This document shows positions 33,778 to 42,547 of a stretch of DNA of 64,000 bases, piece after piece. The DNA lies in contig NZ_VHLM01000019.1 of assembly GCF_009764685.1 (NCBI RefSeq), forward strand, positions 157,889-221,888, in the 5' to 3' direction. Source of the DNA: Flavobacterium sp. I-STPP5a (GTDB taxonomy: Bacteria; Bacteroidota; Bacteroidia; Flavobacteriales; Flavobacteriaceae). The stretch's first letter is position 1. Each line of letters opens with the position of its first letter. The position numbers and the translations under genes are program-made. The notes under the pieces are model-generated. The model was given only the letters and a program-made list of their open reading frames with translations. It ran no database searches and was not told where the DNA came from.

Positions 33778-35595
33778 ATGAAATCAATTAAATTCTTTTT
33801 TTTTCTTTTTTTTCTTGTGCAGTTGCATGCTCAAGACTATAAGACTTTTAATATACATGCCCACAATGACTACGAAAACAAGGTACCGTTCATTGAAGCC
33901 TTTAATAATAAAGTTGGTGTCATAGAAGCTGATGTCTTTTTAGTAGACAATGAATTGTTTTTAGCACATTCTTTAAAAGAAATAACCCCTAGTTTTACGC
34001 TTAAAAAAGCCTATCTTGATCCAATCTCTGAAAAAATTAAACTTCAGAAAATGCCTCCTCACTCTGTTGAAAATAAGCTTGATCTTATGATTGATATTAA
34101 AACAGAGGCCATAAGTACTTTAGCTGTTTTGATAGAGCAATTAAAAAAATATCCAGAAATAACAAATGGACAGTTTATTAGAATAGTAATATCTGGCAAT
34201 AGACCAAATCCAACTCAATGGTCTAGCTATCCAAATTATATTTTTTTTGATGGAAGAATAAATGAAGAGTATACTCTAGCGCAATTGGAACGTATAACCA
34301 TGATTAGTGAAAGTCTTAAAAATTATACAGTTTGGAATGGTAAAGGGGTTCTTGTTCAAGCCGATTTAGATAAAATTCAAGGTGTAATTAATTCAGTACA
34401 CCAAAAAAATAAAAAAATTCGTTTTTGGAGTACCCAAGATAATGTAAATACATGGATTACCCTTATGGGACTCAAGGTAGATTATATTGGCACCGATAAA
34501 ACAACTGAACTTTCCAAATTTATAAATGATTATAAAAAATATTCTTTTCAAAACACCAATTTTCATACGGCTTATATCCCGAAGGTTAAACAACATAACA
34601 AAAGGCCTAAAAATATTATTTTATTGATTGGTGATGGCATGGGACTCGCTCAAATTTATGCAGGTTACACTGCAAATAAAGGCCAATTAAATATGTTTAA
34701 CATTCCAACACAAGGGTTTTCGATCACCTATGCTTCTGATAGTTATATAACTGATTCTGCGGCGGGGGGAACAGCAATGGCTACAGGTTTTAAAACTAAA
34801 AACCGTTTTGTAAGTGTTGATCCCGAAGGTAAACCTATTGAGTCAATTACTCAGAAATTAGCAAAGAGAAATTTCAAAACCGCAATAATTTCATCAGGCA
34901 ACATAACCGATGCAACTCCTGCTGCATTTTACGCACATCAACCTGAAAGAAGTTTCAATGAACCAATAGCAAGTGATTTTTTATCTAATCCATCCGATAT
35001 TTTAATGGGCGCTGGTGTTGATGAGTTTATCAAAAGAAAAGATGGTCAGAATTTGGGGACCAACTTAATTGAAAAAGGGTACACATTTTCAACAAATTTA
35101 AATAGTATTGATACCATTAAAAACAACAAAATTGTACTCATAGACCAGGTTGCTGGTCTCTCTAAAAAAGCAGGTAGAGGTGATTTTTTGGTGAAATCTT
35201 TTGAAAAAACTTGTGCAGTATTTTCAAAAACATCAAATCCCTTTTTTATAATGGAGGAAGGTGCTCAAATTGATTACGGTGGACATCAAAATGACTTAGA
35301 GTATGTAGTTCACGAACTTTTGGATTTTGATCAATTAGTAGGAAAGGCAATGGAATTTGTTGATAAAAACCAAGAAACATTACTTATTGTAACTGCTGAT
35401 CATGAAACAGGAGGTCTGTCATTACTCGATGGAAATTTAAAAACAGGTTATGTGCTGGGTAGTTTTAGTACCAATGATCATACTGCTATTGCTGTACCTG
35501 TATTTGCTTATGGAGCCGGTGCAGATACTTTTGCAGGAGTTTATCAAAACACCAGTATTTATTCTAAAATACTTGAAGTTTTGTTTAAAAAATAA
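33778..35595 (+). CDS. Fusion: GDPD/PLC-like domain + alkaline phosphatase
   Basis: 605 aa. A signal peptide (about 1-19) is followed by a TIM-barrel phosphodiesterase-like domain (about 22-255): FNIHAHNDYE with H27 and H29, VIEADVFLVDNELFLAH with E50, D52 and H64, and MIDIKTE. The second domain (about 275-605) is an alkaline phosphatase: NIILLIGDGMG with metal ligand D286, nucleophile S327 in TDSAAGGTAMATG, EEGAQIDYGGH and TADHETGG. One secreted protein could thus split a phosphodiester and remove the phosphate. It follows SusD in the same direction and precedes a PI-PLC gene. Confidence 0.92.
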   Translation: MKSIKFFFFLFFLVQLHAQDYKTFNIHAHNDYENKVPFIEAFNNKVGVIEADVFLVDNELFLAHSLKEITPSFTLKKAYLDPISEKIKLQKMPPHSVENKLDLMIDIKTEAISTLAVLIEQLKKYPEITNGQFIRIVISGNRPNPTQWSSYPNYIFFDGRINEEYTLAQLERITMISESLKNYTVWNGKGVLVQADLDKIQGVINSVHQKNKKIRFWSTQDNVNTWITLMGLKVDYIGTDKTTELSKFINDYKKYSFQNTNFHTAYIPKVKQHNKRPKNIILLIGDGMGLAQIYAGYTANKGQLNMFNIPTQGFSITYASDSYITDSAAGGTAMATGFKTKNRFVSVDPEGKPIESITQKLAKRNFKTAIISSGNITDATPAAFYAHQPERSFNEPIASDFLSNPSDILMGAGVDEFIKRKDGQNLGTNLIEKGYTFSTNLNSIDTIKNNKIVLIDQVAGLSKKAGRGDFLVKSFEKTCAVFSKTSNPFFIMEEGAQIDYGGHQNDLEYVVHELLDFDQLVGKAMEFVDKNQETLLIVTADHETGGLSLLDGNLKTGYVLGSFSTNDHTAIAVPVFAYGAGADTFAGVYQNTSIYSKILEVLFKK

Positions 35596-35695
35596 TTTTT
35601 CAAACAATTATTTAACTATTAATTAATGACTTAGATACTGACTAAAACCTTGTTTTGAAGACATAATAGTAGTGTTTAACCTTAATAAATAATTT

Positions 35696-36688
35696 ATGAA
35701 AAATTATGTTCAAAGAGTAACGATTTTATTATTTGCGTTTGGATTCCTGTTTGTATCATGTGATTCAAATCTAGCCGATGACCTTCAGGCAAATGAAGCG
35801 GTAAAAAGTACTAGTAAAAACGATGTAAAGCAATTAACTTCCAAAACGGCAACTTACACGACGTCGAATTGGATGAGTGCACTAGATCAAAATTTGAAAT
35901 TAACAGCAATATCAATGCCCGGAACTCATGATTCTGGTGCTAGATTTGAAACCTTTTCAGGAACTGCGAAATGTCAAAATTTAACTCTTGATGAACAACT
36001 TGCATCAGGTGTTAGGTATTTAGATATACGCTGCCGTCATTTTGAGAACAATTTCACAATACATCACGGATCGGTCTATCAAAATTTGAATTTTACCAAT
36101 GTATTGCAAAGCTGTTCTGCCTTTTTGGCTCAAAATCCCTCGGAAACTATTATTATGTCTGTGAAAGAAGAATATGATCCTTCTGGGAATAATCGCTCTT
36201 TCGAAGCAACTTTTGACTCGTATGTAAACCAAAATGCAAACATTTGGTATTTAGGTTCAACTATACCTACTTTGAGTCAAGCAAAAGGTAAAATTGTTTT
36301 GCTAAGACGTTTTTCAACAAATAATACTAAAGGCATAGATGCATCTTCTTGGGGAGATAATACTGTTTTTGATATCTCTGGTGTTCAGCCAATTAAAGTG
36401 CAGGATCAATACAAAGTACCTAATAATGATACTAAATTTAATTTGATTAAAGGGTTGGCAGAAGAAGCCAAAAACGCAGCTAGCAATAATAATAAACTTT
36501 ACTTAAACTACTGTAGTGGATACAAAGCAGGACTTTTTGGTATCCCTAATATCAATACAGTGGCTAACGCAATAAATCCAAAATTGACTTCATTCTTCCA
36601 AACAAATACCAAAGGAAGGTTTGGAGTTATAATCATGGATTTTGCCGTGGCTGATAGAAATAGTTTGATCGTAAAAACAAATTTCTAA
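35696..36688 (+). CDS. PI-specific phospholipase C, lipoprotein
   Basis: 330 aa. Lipobox FVSC (Cys about residue 22). The X domain follows the Bacillus PI-PLC pattern: H78 in ISMPGTHDSGARF and H124 in TIHHGSVYQNL, matching the general base and acid, with VRYLDIRCR between them. It should cleave phosphatidylinositol (or a related phosphodiester) at the cell surface. It is the last gene of the sigma-FecR-SusCD-phosphatase cluster, which gives it a likely role in releasing the substrate for the transporter. Confidence 0.93.
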   Translation: MKNYVQRVTILLFAFGFLFVSCDSNLADDLQANEAVKSTSKNDVKQLTSKTATYTTSNWMSALDQNLKLTAISMPGTHDSGARFETFSGTAKCQNLTLDEQLASGVRYLDIRCRHFENNFTIHHGSVYQNLNFTNVLQSCSAFLAQNPSETIIMSVKEEYDPSGNNRSFEATFDSYVNQNANIWYLGSTIPTLSQAKGKIVLLRRFSTNNTKGIDASSWGDNTVFDISGVQPIKVQDQYKVPNNDTKFNLIKGLAEEAKNAASNNNKLYLNYCSGYKAGLFGIPNINTVANAINPKLTSFFQTNTKGRFGVIIMDFAVADRNSLIVKTNF

Positions 36689-36725
36689 TAGTGGTTCAAA
36701 ATTCTAGATAATTATAAAAAAAACG

Positions 36726-36747
36726 ATGCCTACTATTTAGTAGGCAT
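36726..36747. terminator. Terminator between PI-PLC and DUF4136 genes
   Basis: The palindrome ATGCCTACTA/TAGTAGGCAT has A-rich sequence on one side and T-rich on the other, so it can serve both convergent genes. Confidence 0.85.
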
Positions 36748-36752
36748 TGTTC

Positions 36753-37283
36753 TTATTTTTTTACAGGAGGATATTGTGCTAAAATTTTTCCAACAAATTC
36801 AGCTACTACTTCGTCTTTTTTATCCGTGTTTTTAGTTAAGGTTCCAATACCTTCACCTTGCCAAATCATTTCTTTCTTTTTGGCATCGATGAGGTCGATA
36901 AACAAGGTGCCTTCGGTAGAGGTAGAAACGGTGGTCTGGTTACCACCCATCATCCAAGGATTCCAGCCCCAGCCGTAACCCCAGCCAGCGTTGAACTGGT
37001 TCACATTGACTTGTTCTCTCGATTTAGTAAAAATATTAATTAACAAATCAGGCGTTTCGCTTTTAGTAAATCCTTTGGCTGCCATTTGTTGGTCAATGGC
37101 TCTCAAAATACGTTTTTTGTCTAAATCAGAAATGTCTACTTTATCAATACCCGCTTTATAATACGCATAGGTTTTGTAAGGAGAAAAATCTACATTTTTG
37201 TCGTAATCCGAATATACTCTAACGGAACTACAAGAACTAAAAAAAACAACTAGCACTAAGGCAAATAATGATATAGGTTTCAT
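36753..37283 (-). CDS. DUF4136 lipoprotein
   Basis: 176 aa. Lipobox FSSC (Cys about residue 18). The DUF4136 pattern follows: VDFSPYKTYAYY, LRAIDQQMAAKGFTKSETPDLLINIF, a GWGYGWGWNPW linker and EGTLFIDLIDAKKKEMIWQGEG. Expected to be membrane-anchored in the periplasm; function unknown. Two broken copies of its 3' end lie at 15814-15981 and 18040-18408. Confidence 0.9.
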   Translation of the reverse strand: MKPISLFALVLVVFFSSCSSVRVYSDYDKNVDFSPYKTYAYYKAGIDKVDISDLDKKRILRAIDQQMAAKGFTKSETPDLLINIFTKSREQVNVNQFNAGWGYGWGWNPWMMGGNQTTVSTSTEGTLFIDLIDAKKKEMIWQGEGIGTLTKNTDKKDEVVAEFVGKILAQYPPVKK

Positions 37284-37469
37284 ATGGATATTGTTTAAGT
37301 TATTATCTATTATCTATTATGATTCTCGCTTTATGCTGCAAAATAATCTATTTTCAGTTCAAGATAGTTTTTTTAACATTCGATTATAACTATCAAAATG
37401 TTTAGTTTAAAACCACCAGTACCTTTCAAAAAACGGATTTGTTACCAAGATTTCTAAGGAAATCTTGTG

Positions 37470-39485
37470 TTATAGCAAATAATCTTCAACAGCATTCGGA
37501 AGGGTCACTTTTAGTAAAGGTTCTACTTCCATAGCGCGTTTGATAGCAAAAATTGCTCCTTCGTTACGTGCCCAGCTTCTACGAGAAATTCCGTTGTTGA
37601 CATCCCAGAACAACATAGATGCCAAACGTTTAGAAGCTTCTTTGGAACCATCAAGAACCATACCAAAGCCACCATTAATAACCTCGCCCCAGCCCACACC
37701 GCCGCCGTTGTGAATAGACACCCAAGTAGCGCCACGGAAACTATCCCCAATCACATTATGAATGGCCATATCAGCGGTAAATCTAGAACCATCATAAATA
37801 TTCGAAGTTTCTCTATAAGGTGAATCGGTTCCTGAAACATCATGGTGGTCACGACCTAGAATAATATAGCCAATTTCTCCGCGAGCAATAGCTTGATTGA
37901 AAGCTTCGGCGATTTTAATTCGTCCTTCGGCATCAGCATAAAGAATTCTGGCTTGTGAACCAACAACCAATTGGTTTTCTTGTGCGCCTTTAATCCATTG
38001 AATGTTATCCGCCATTTGTTGTTTGATTTCTTCAGGAGAATTTTTCATCATTTCTTCTAGAACATCGCAGGCAATTTTATCAGTTTTTGCTAAATCTTCA
38101 GGATTTCCTGAGGCACAAACCCATCGGAATGGTCCAAACCCGTAATCGAAACACATGGGGCCCATTATATCTTGAACGTAGCTGTTGTATTTGAAATCGA
38201 GCCCCATCCTGCCCTTCCCCGAAGGAGAAGGAGAAGCAAGGTTTTTTGTTTTTAATACATCAGCTCCAGCACGAGAAGCTTCTAGTAAAAAGGCATTTCC
38301 ATAATCGAAGAAATACGTTCCTTTGGCAGTATGTTTATTGATTGCATCAGCATGACGGCGCAACGTTTTTTGAACTTCTTCTTTGAATTTATCAGGATTG
38401 TTTGCCATTAGATCATTCGACTCGTCGAAGGTATATCCAATTGGATAATAACCACCAGCCCAAGGATTGTGGAGTGAAGTTTGATCGGAACCTAAATCGA
38501 TATGCAAATTTTCTATATCGAAATGTTCCCAAACATCAACTACATTTCCAAGGTAAGCAATGGAAACCACTTCTTGATTTGCTAAGGCTTTTTTTACTCT
38601 TGGTACTAATTCGTCAATGTTTTCAATCACTTCATTTATCCAACCTTGACTGTGACGAATGTGGGTGATTTTTGGGTTTACTTCGGCGCAAACCGTTACG
38701 CATCCTGCTATATTTCCGGCTTTTGGTTGTGCGCCAGACATTCCGCCAAGTCCAGAAGTAACGAATAAACCTCCTTTTGGAGATTTTTTTATTTTTCTAA
38801 AACCGTTTAAAACCGTGATGGTAGTTCCATGAACAATTCCTTGTGGACCGATATACATGTAACTTCCGGCTGTCATTTGTCCGTATTGAGAAACGCCCAA
38901 AGCATTCATTTTTTCCCAGTCGTCAGGTTTAGAATAATTTGGAATAACCATTCCGTTTGTAACTACAACTCTTGGTGCTTCTTTATGCGATGGAAACAAA
39001 CCCATTGGGTGACCAGAATACATGGATAATGTTTGCTCTTCGGTCATTTCTGCCAAATATTTCATGGTCAATAAATACTGCGCCCAATTTGAAAAAACTG
39101 CTCCGTTACCGCCATACGTAATTAATTCATGTGGATGCTGCGCTACGGCATAATCTAAATTATTTTGAATCATCAACATGATGGCTTTTGCTTGTTCGCA
39201 TTTTCCAGGATAGTCCTGAATTGGCCGTGCATAGATTTTATAATCAGGACGAAAACGGTACATGTAGATTCTACCGTAAGTTTCGAGCTCAGCTTTAAAT
39301 TCAGGAAGTAATTCAGCATGATGTTGAGGTTCAAAATAGCGCAAAGCATTTTTTAGTGCTAATTTTTTTTCATCATCCGAAAGGATTTCTTTTCGCTTTG
39401 GAGCATGATTTATTTCGTTGTCATACGGTTTTGGATTTGGTAAAACCGAAGGAATTCCTTGTATTATTTGTTCTTGAAAAGTCAT
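37470..39485 (-). CDS. hutU: Urocanate hydratase
   Basis: 671 aa, the long form close in size to eukaryotic urocanase rather than the roughly 555-aa bacterial form. It converts urocanate to imidazolone propionate in histidine degradation, using bound NAD. Family blocks visible: MTAGSYMYIGPQGIVHGT, VTSGLGGMSGAQPKAGN, YVQDIMGPMCFDYGFGPFRWVC, and IGYIILGRDHHDVSGTDSP. A segment of about 20 residues (KNLASPSPSGKGRMGLD, about 415-430) just before the YVQDIMGPM block looks inserted and is encoded by a G/C-rich palindrome-like element. No other hut gene is adjacent. Confidence 0.96.
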   Translation of the reverse strand: MTFQEQIIQGIPSVLPNPKPYDNEINHAPKRKEILSDDEKKLALKNALRYFEPQHHAELLPEFKAELETYGRIYMYRFRPDYKIYARPIQDYPGKCEQAKAIMLMIQNNLDYAVAQHPHELITYGGNGAVFSNWAQYLLTMKYLAEMTEEQTLSMYSGHPMGLFPSHKEAPRVVVTNGMVIPNYSKPDDWEKMNALGVSQYGQMTAGSYMYIGPQGIVHGTTITVLNGFRKIKKSPKGGLFVTSGLGGMSGAQPKAGNIAGCVTVCAEVNPKITHIRHSQGWINEVIENIDELVPRVKKALANQEVVSIAYLGNVVDVWEHFDIENLHIDLGSDQTSLHNPWAGGYYPIGYTFDESNDLMANNPDKFKEEVQKTLRRHADAINKHTAKGTYFFDYGNAFLLEASRAGADVLKTKNLASPSPSGKGRMGLDFKYNSYVQDIMGPMCFDYGFGPFRWVCASGNPEDLAKTDKIACDVLEEMMKNSPEEIKQQMADNIQWIKGAQENQLVVGSQARILYADAEGRIKIAEAFNQAIARGEIGYIILGRDHHDVSGTDSPYRETSNIYDGSRFTADMAIHNVIGDSFRGATWVSIHNGGGVGWGEVINGGFGMVLDGSKEASKRLASMLFWDVNNGISRRSWARNEGAIFAIKRAMEVEPLLKVTLPNAVEDYLL
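38196..38246 (-). repeat. In-frame G/C-rich element inside hutU
   Basis: On the coding strand it reads CTCCTTCGGGGAAGGGCAGG then ATGGGGCT. It matches the element inside the GSCFA gene (11136-11162) in order and spacing, adds a net in-frame peptide and leaves the gene open. Confidence 0.65.
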
Positions 39486-39699
39486 TTTTAATGTTGTTTC
39501 GTTAATTTTTATGTGCTGATTTGTTAAAGACGCATTAACCTTTTATATAAAAATGAAACAACTAAGGGTAGCGAATATCCGACCTGTGGTAGGATTTGTG
39601 AATTTTGATTCTATATTTCTGTGAACAAATATCCATTTTGTTTATGTATTTTTTTAACAGACACTTTAGTGTGTTTGTGGTTTAGATTCTAAAATGCGA

Positions 39700-39873
39700 T
39701 TACTTTTTATTGACTCCTGTTTTTTTATCAAATCCGTAAGGACAATGTCTGCAGTTATTTTTACAACAATAGCCTCGTTTAAGGTGGTGTTTTTCGGTAA
39801 AACATTTATATCCTTCTGGGGTATAATAAAAATCTTCCCCTTCTATCAATTTATTTTCATTACTTTGGCTCAT
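39700..39873 (-). CDS. DUF5522 small cysteine-rich protein
   Basis: 57 aa, MSQSNENKLIEG to KTGVNKK. The core YCCKNNCRHCPYGFDKKTG, preceded by KCFTEKHHLKRG, is the DUF5522 pattern. The four cysteines (CC...C..C) suggest metal or Fe-S binding. Function unknown. It is encoded just upstream of and divergently from the 39977 gene. Confidence 0.85.
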   Translation of the reverse strand: MSQSNENKLIEGEDFYYTPEGYKCFTEKHHLKRGYCCKNNCRHCPYGFDKKTGVNKK

Positions 39874-39976
39874 TCCTTTTTTTAGATGCTATTTAGGAGA
39901 ATATAATTTTACAAGTTCTCAAAGTAGTATTTCTTGAGTATTTTGTTTGTTTACAAATTTATAAATTTTAGTACGA

Positions 39977-40309
39977 ATGTTTTTGATTGTGTCTAAATAT
40001 TTAATTCCAAAAGGATATCGTGGATTAACGATTTTTCCTTTTGTGATAGTTAAATTCAAGGAAGATAAAGAAAATCCAATTTTACTTAATCATGAACGCT
40101 TACATATCAGGCAACAACTCGAGTTACTTGTTTTGCCTTTTTTTATTTGGTATCTTTTAGAGTATTGCATTCGATTGCTGTATTACAAAAATAGCTATCT
40201 CGCTTACAAAAATATTTCTTTTGAGCGGGAATGCTATAGGCATGAACAGGATTTAAACTTCTTAAAAAAACGTACTTTCTTTAATTTTTTAAAATTTATT
40301 TTTAGATAG
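39977..40309 (+). CDS. Small membrane protein with HERLH motif
   Basis: 110 aa. It contains LLNHERLHIRQQLELLVLPFFIWYLLEY: a zincin-like HExxH variant (residues about 39-43), immediately followed by a membrane helix. Further on, ISFERECYRHEQD supplies a possible third ligand Glu. The layout resembles a minimal M48/M56-like membrane metallopeptidase, but the protein is very short. Function is unproven. Confidence 0.75.
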   Translation: MFLIVSKYLIPKGYRGLTIFPFVIVKFKEDKENPILLNHERLHIRQQLELLVLPFFIWYLLEYCIRLLYYKNSYLAYKNISFERECYRHEQDLNFLKKRTFFNFLKFIFR

Positions 40310-40621
40310 TGTACTTTTTTATGCGCACTTTCATTTTTTCTTTCAAAAACAGAGGTGAATTACAGGTGTTTTTGTTGTTTAGGCTCGTTTATTTTATTGA
40401 GAGAAAAATCAGTATTTAAACCGAAAAAATGCATTTAGTCGATTATTTGTACTTTTTATCGGCTTTTTTATCGGTTTGTATTTTATTTTTTTTGTAACTT
40501 TATAAAATAAAATTCTGTTTCATGCTATTGCTTCATATATTTTCTTCTAAGATTTCGAAACAAATTAGCTGAGCTGTTTTTATAAAAAAAAGAAATTTAA
40601 TATCTCTTAATTTAAAAGCTT
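40310..40621. other. Gene-free stretch upstream of T9SS-cargo gene
   Basis: About 310 bp, AT-rich, with several T-runs and no ORF of note. It presumably holds the promoter of the gene at 40622. Confidence 0.5.
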
Positions 40622-42457
40622 ATGAACACATCAATACTTCAAAAAGGAGCTTTCTTTTTTCTTCTCATTTTTTTTCAAAATGAAAGTAGGGCACAACTTT
40701 ATGTGAGTCCAAATAGTTATGTATTTGCTACAAATGAGGTGGTTTATGTAAAAGAGCAAGTAGAGCTCAATGCAGCTACTAGTAATTTCTATTTAAGGGA
40801 TAGTGCACAACTTTTGCAAGGATCTACAACTAGTAGTGGTAATAGCGGATTGGGGAGTTTGTCAGTTTTTCAAGAAGGATCTACTAATAATTTTCATTAT
40901 AATTATTGGTGTTCACCAGTAGGATCAAGTCTTGCGACCGCTGGGAATTCAGCTTTTTCTATCACCCAACTTAAGGATGTTACGAGTTTGATAGGATTTA
41001 ACAATCCAGTTATTTTAGCCACAAATAATTATAATGGCACTGCAAGCCCGCTTGGAATTGCCCCTTTTTGGATCAATAAATTATTAGGTTCATCGACTTA
41101 TGCGAGTTGGTTGGCAGTAGGTGCGGCAGCAACTATAAATGCAGGTGAAGGATTTACAATGAAAGGGACTTCGGGGACAAATGCAATAACTGTAAATGGA
41201 GTTCAAAACAATCCAGGGAGTAAACAGCGTTATGATTTTAGAGGAAAACCAAATGACGGTACCATAACAATACCTGTAGGAGCCTCGCAATTTACATTGA
41301 CGGGTAATCCTTACCCATCAGCAATAGATCTTGCTGCTTTTTTAATAGAACAAACAAATTGCACTGGAGTAGCTTACTTTTGGGAACAAGACAAGTCAGT
41401 AAACTCACACTATATTGCTGATTACAAAGGTGGTTATGGCGCTTATTCTCCTGTGGCTAGGGGTGGAACTGGTGTTTATGTTCCAGCTACTTTTTATTCC
41501 TATGATGGATCTGGCAATCCTGGATCATCAACAGGATTAGGTGGGGCTTTTGAAAGACGATTTTCTCCAATTGGACAGGGGTTTTTGATAGGTGGAGTTG
41601 TAAATGGAAGCGTTGAAATGAAAAATAGTTATCGAATTTATGTAAAAGAAGGTTTAGCAAATAATTCCGAGTTTGAAAAATCAATAAACGAACCAAGGAT
41701 CAATAGTGAACAGGAGTATTTGTCTATGATTAAATCAACTTCAGGTTTTGATTATAAGACAGTTAGTATTGCTCAAACTCCTCAAATTCGCTTGAATGCT
41801 TTAATGAATAATCAGGGTGTTAGACAATTGGCGCTAGCCTTTGTTCCAGCGGCTACAGATGGTGCAGATCGTGCTATGGATGCTATGTCTAGTCGTGATA
41901 GTTCGTCAGCGGATGTTTATTTTCTAATTGAGAATTTAGAATACGTTATTAATGTCACTAATTTTGACGTCAATAAAAAAATTCCAATTGGTTTTAGAAA
42001 TACAAAAAAAACTATTTTTAAAATTACTGTTAAGGAAATCATCAATTTTCCCGATGTCAATGCTGTTTTTTTGCATGACAAAATAAAAGATACTTATCAC
42101 GACATCAAAAATAGTTTTCATGAAATGGAACTACCTACTGGAATAAATAATACACAGTTTGAAATTACATTTAAAGATAATAAAACATTAGGGGTTGATG
42201 CAGTTGCAAAAGAGGATTTCTTTGTGTTTCAAAATAATCCTTCAAAAAGCTTAACAGTTAGCAACCCAAACTCGATAGAATTAGCTACTTGCGGAATCTA
42301 CGATGTTGCAGGGAAATTGATTTTTGCTCAAGATGATTTGGGAGATCAGGAAACTTTTACATTTTCTACAGCCGGTTATGGAGATGGTGTTTATATTGTT
42401 AAGTTGACAACAAAAGACAGTAAAAATTTCGGAAAAAAGATAATTGTCAAAAATTAG
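40622..42457 (+). CDS. Secreted protein with type IX secretion sorting domain
   Basis: 611 aa. A signal peptide (about 1-24, ending ESRAQ) leads into a large unrecognised region typical of Flavobacterial surface proteins (YWCSPVGSSL, LTGNPYPSAIDL). A C-terminal sorting domain of about 80 residues has IYDVAGKLIFAQDDL, FSTAGYGDGVYIVKLTT and a KKIIVKN end. Such domains direct export through the type IX system and attachment to the surface. Function of the passenger is unknown. Confidence 0.9.
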   Translation: MNTSILQKGAFFFLLIFFQNESRAQLYVSPNSYVFATNEVVYVKEQVELNAATSNFYLRDSAQLLQGSTTSSGNSGLGSLSVFQEGSTNNFHYNYWCSPVGSSLATAGNSAFSITQLKDVTSLIGFNNPVILATNNYNGTASPLGIAPFWINKLLGSSTYASWLAVGAAATINAGEGFTMKGTSGTNAITVNGVQNNPGSKQRYDFRGKPNDGTITIPVGASQFTLTGNPYPSAIDLAAFLIEQTNCTGVAYFWEQDKSVNSHYIADYKGGYGAYSPVARGGTGVYVPATFYSYDGSGNPGSSTGLGGAFERRFSPIGQGFLIGGVVNGSVEMKNSYRIYVKEGLANNSEFEKSINEPRINSEQEYLSMIKSTSGFDYKTVSIAQTPQIRLNALMNNQGVRQLALAFVPAATDGADRAMDAMSSRDSSSADVYFLIENLEYVINVTNFDVNKKIPIGFRNTKKTIFKITVKEIINFPDVNAVFLHDKIKDTYHDIKNSFHEMELPTGINNTQFEITFKDNKTLGVDAVAKEDFFVFQNNPSKSLTVSNPNSIELATCGIYDVAGKLIFAQDDLGDQETFTFSTAGYGDGVYIVKLTTKDSKNFGKKIIVKN

Positions 42458-42477
42458 ATTTGATGTGTTAAAATTCT

Positions 42478-42510
42478 AAATGCAATCTGAGTAAGGTTGC
42501 ATTTTTTTAT
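42478..42510 (+). terminator. Terminator of T9SS-cargo gene
   Basis: AATGCAA pairs with TTGCATT, followed by a run of T. It contains the TTG at 42497, which is therefore unlikely to be a start codon. Confidence 0.75.
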
Positions 42511-42522
42511 ACAATTTAGTTT

Positions 42523-42530
42523 TACCTTTG
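42523..42530 (+). promoter_or_regulatory. -7 box for desulfhydrase-like gene
   Basis: TACCTTTG matches TAnnTTTG and lies 18 nt before the TTG start at 42548. Confidence 0.65.
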
Positions 42531-42547
42531 TATTAAAATCTAATATT

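Noticed and set aside
42497..42547. N-terminal extension of the desulfhydrase-like gene
   Set aside because: The TTG lies within the terminator of the previous gene and upstream of the TACCTTTG box.
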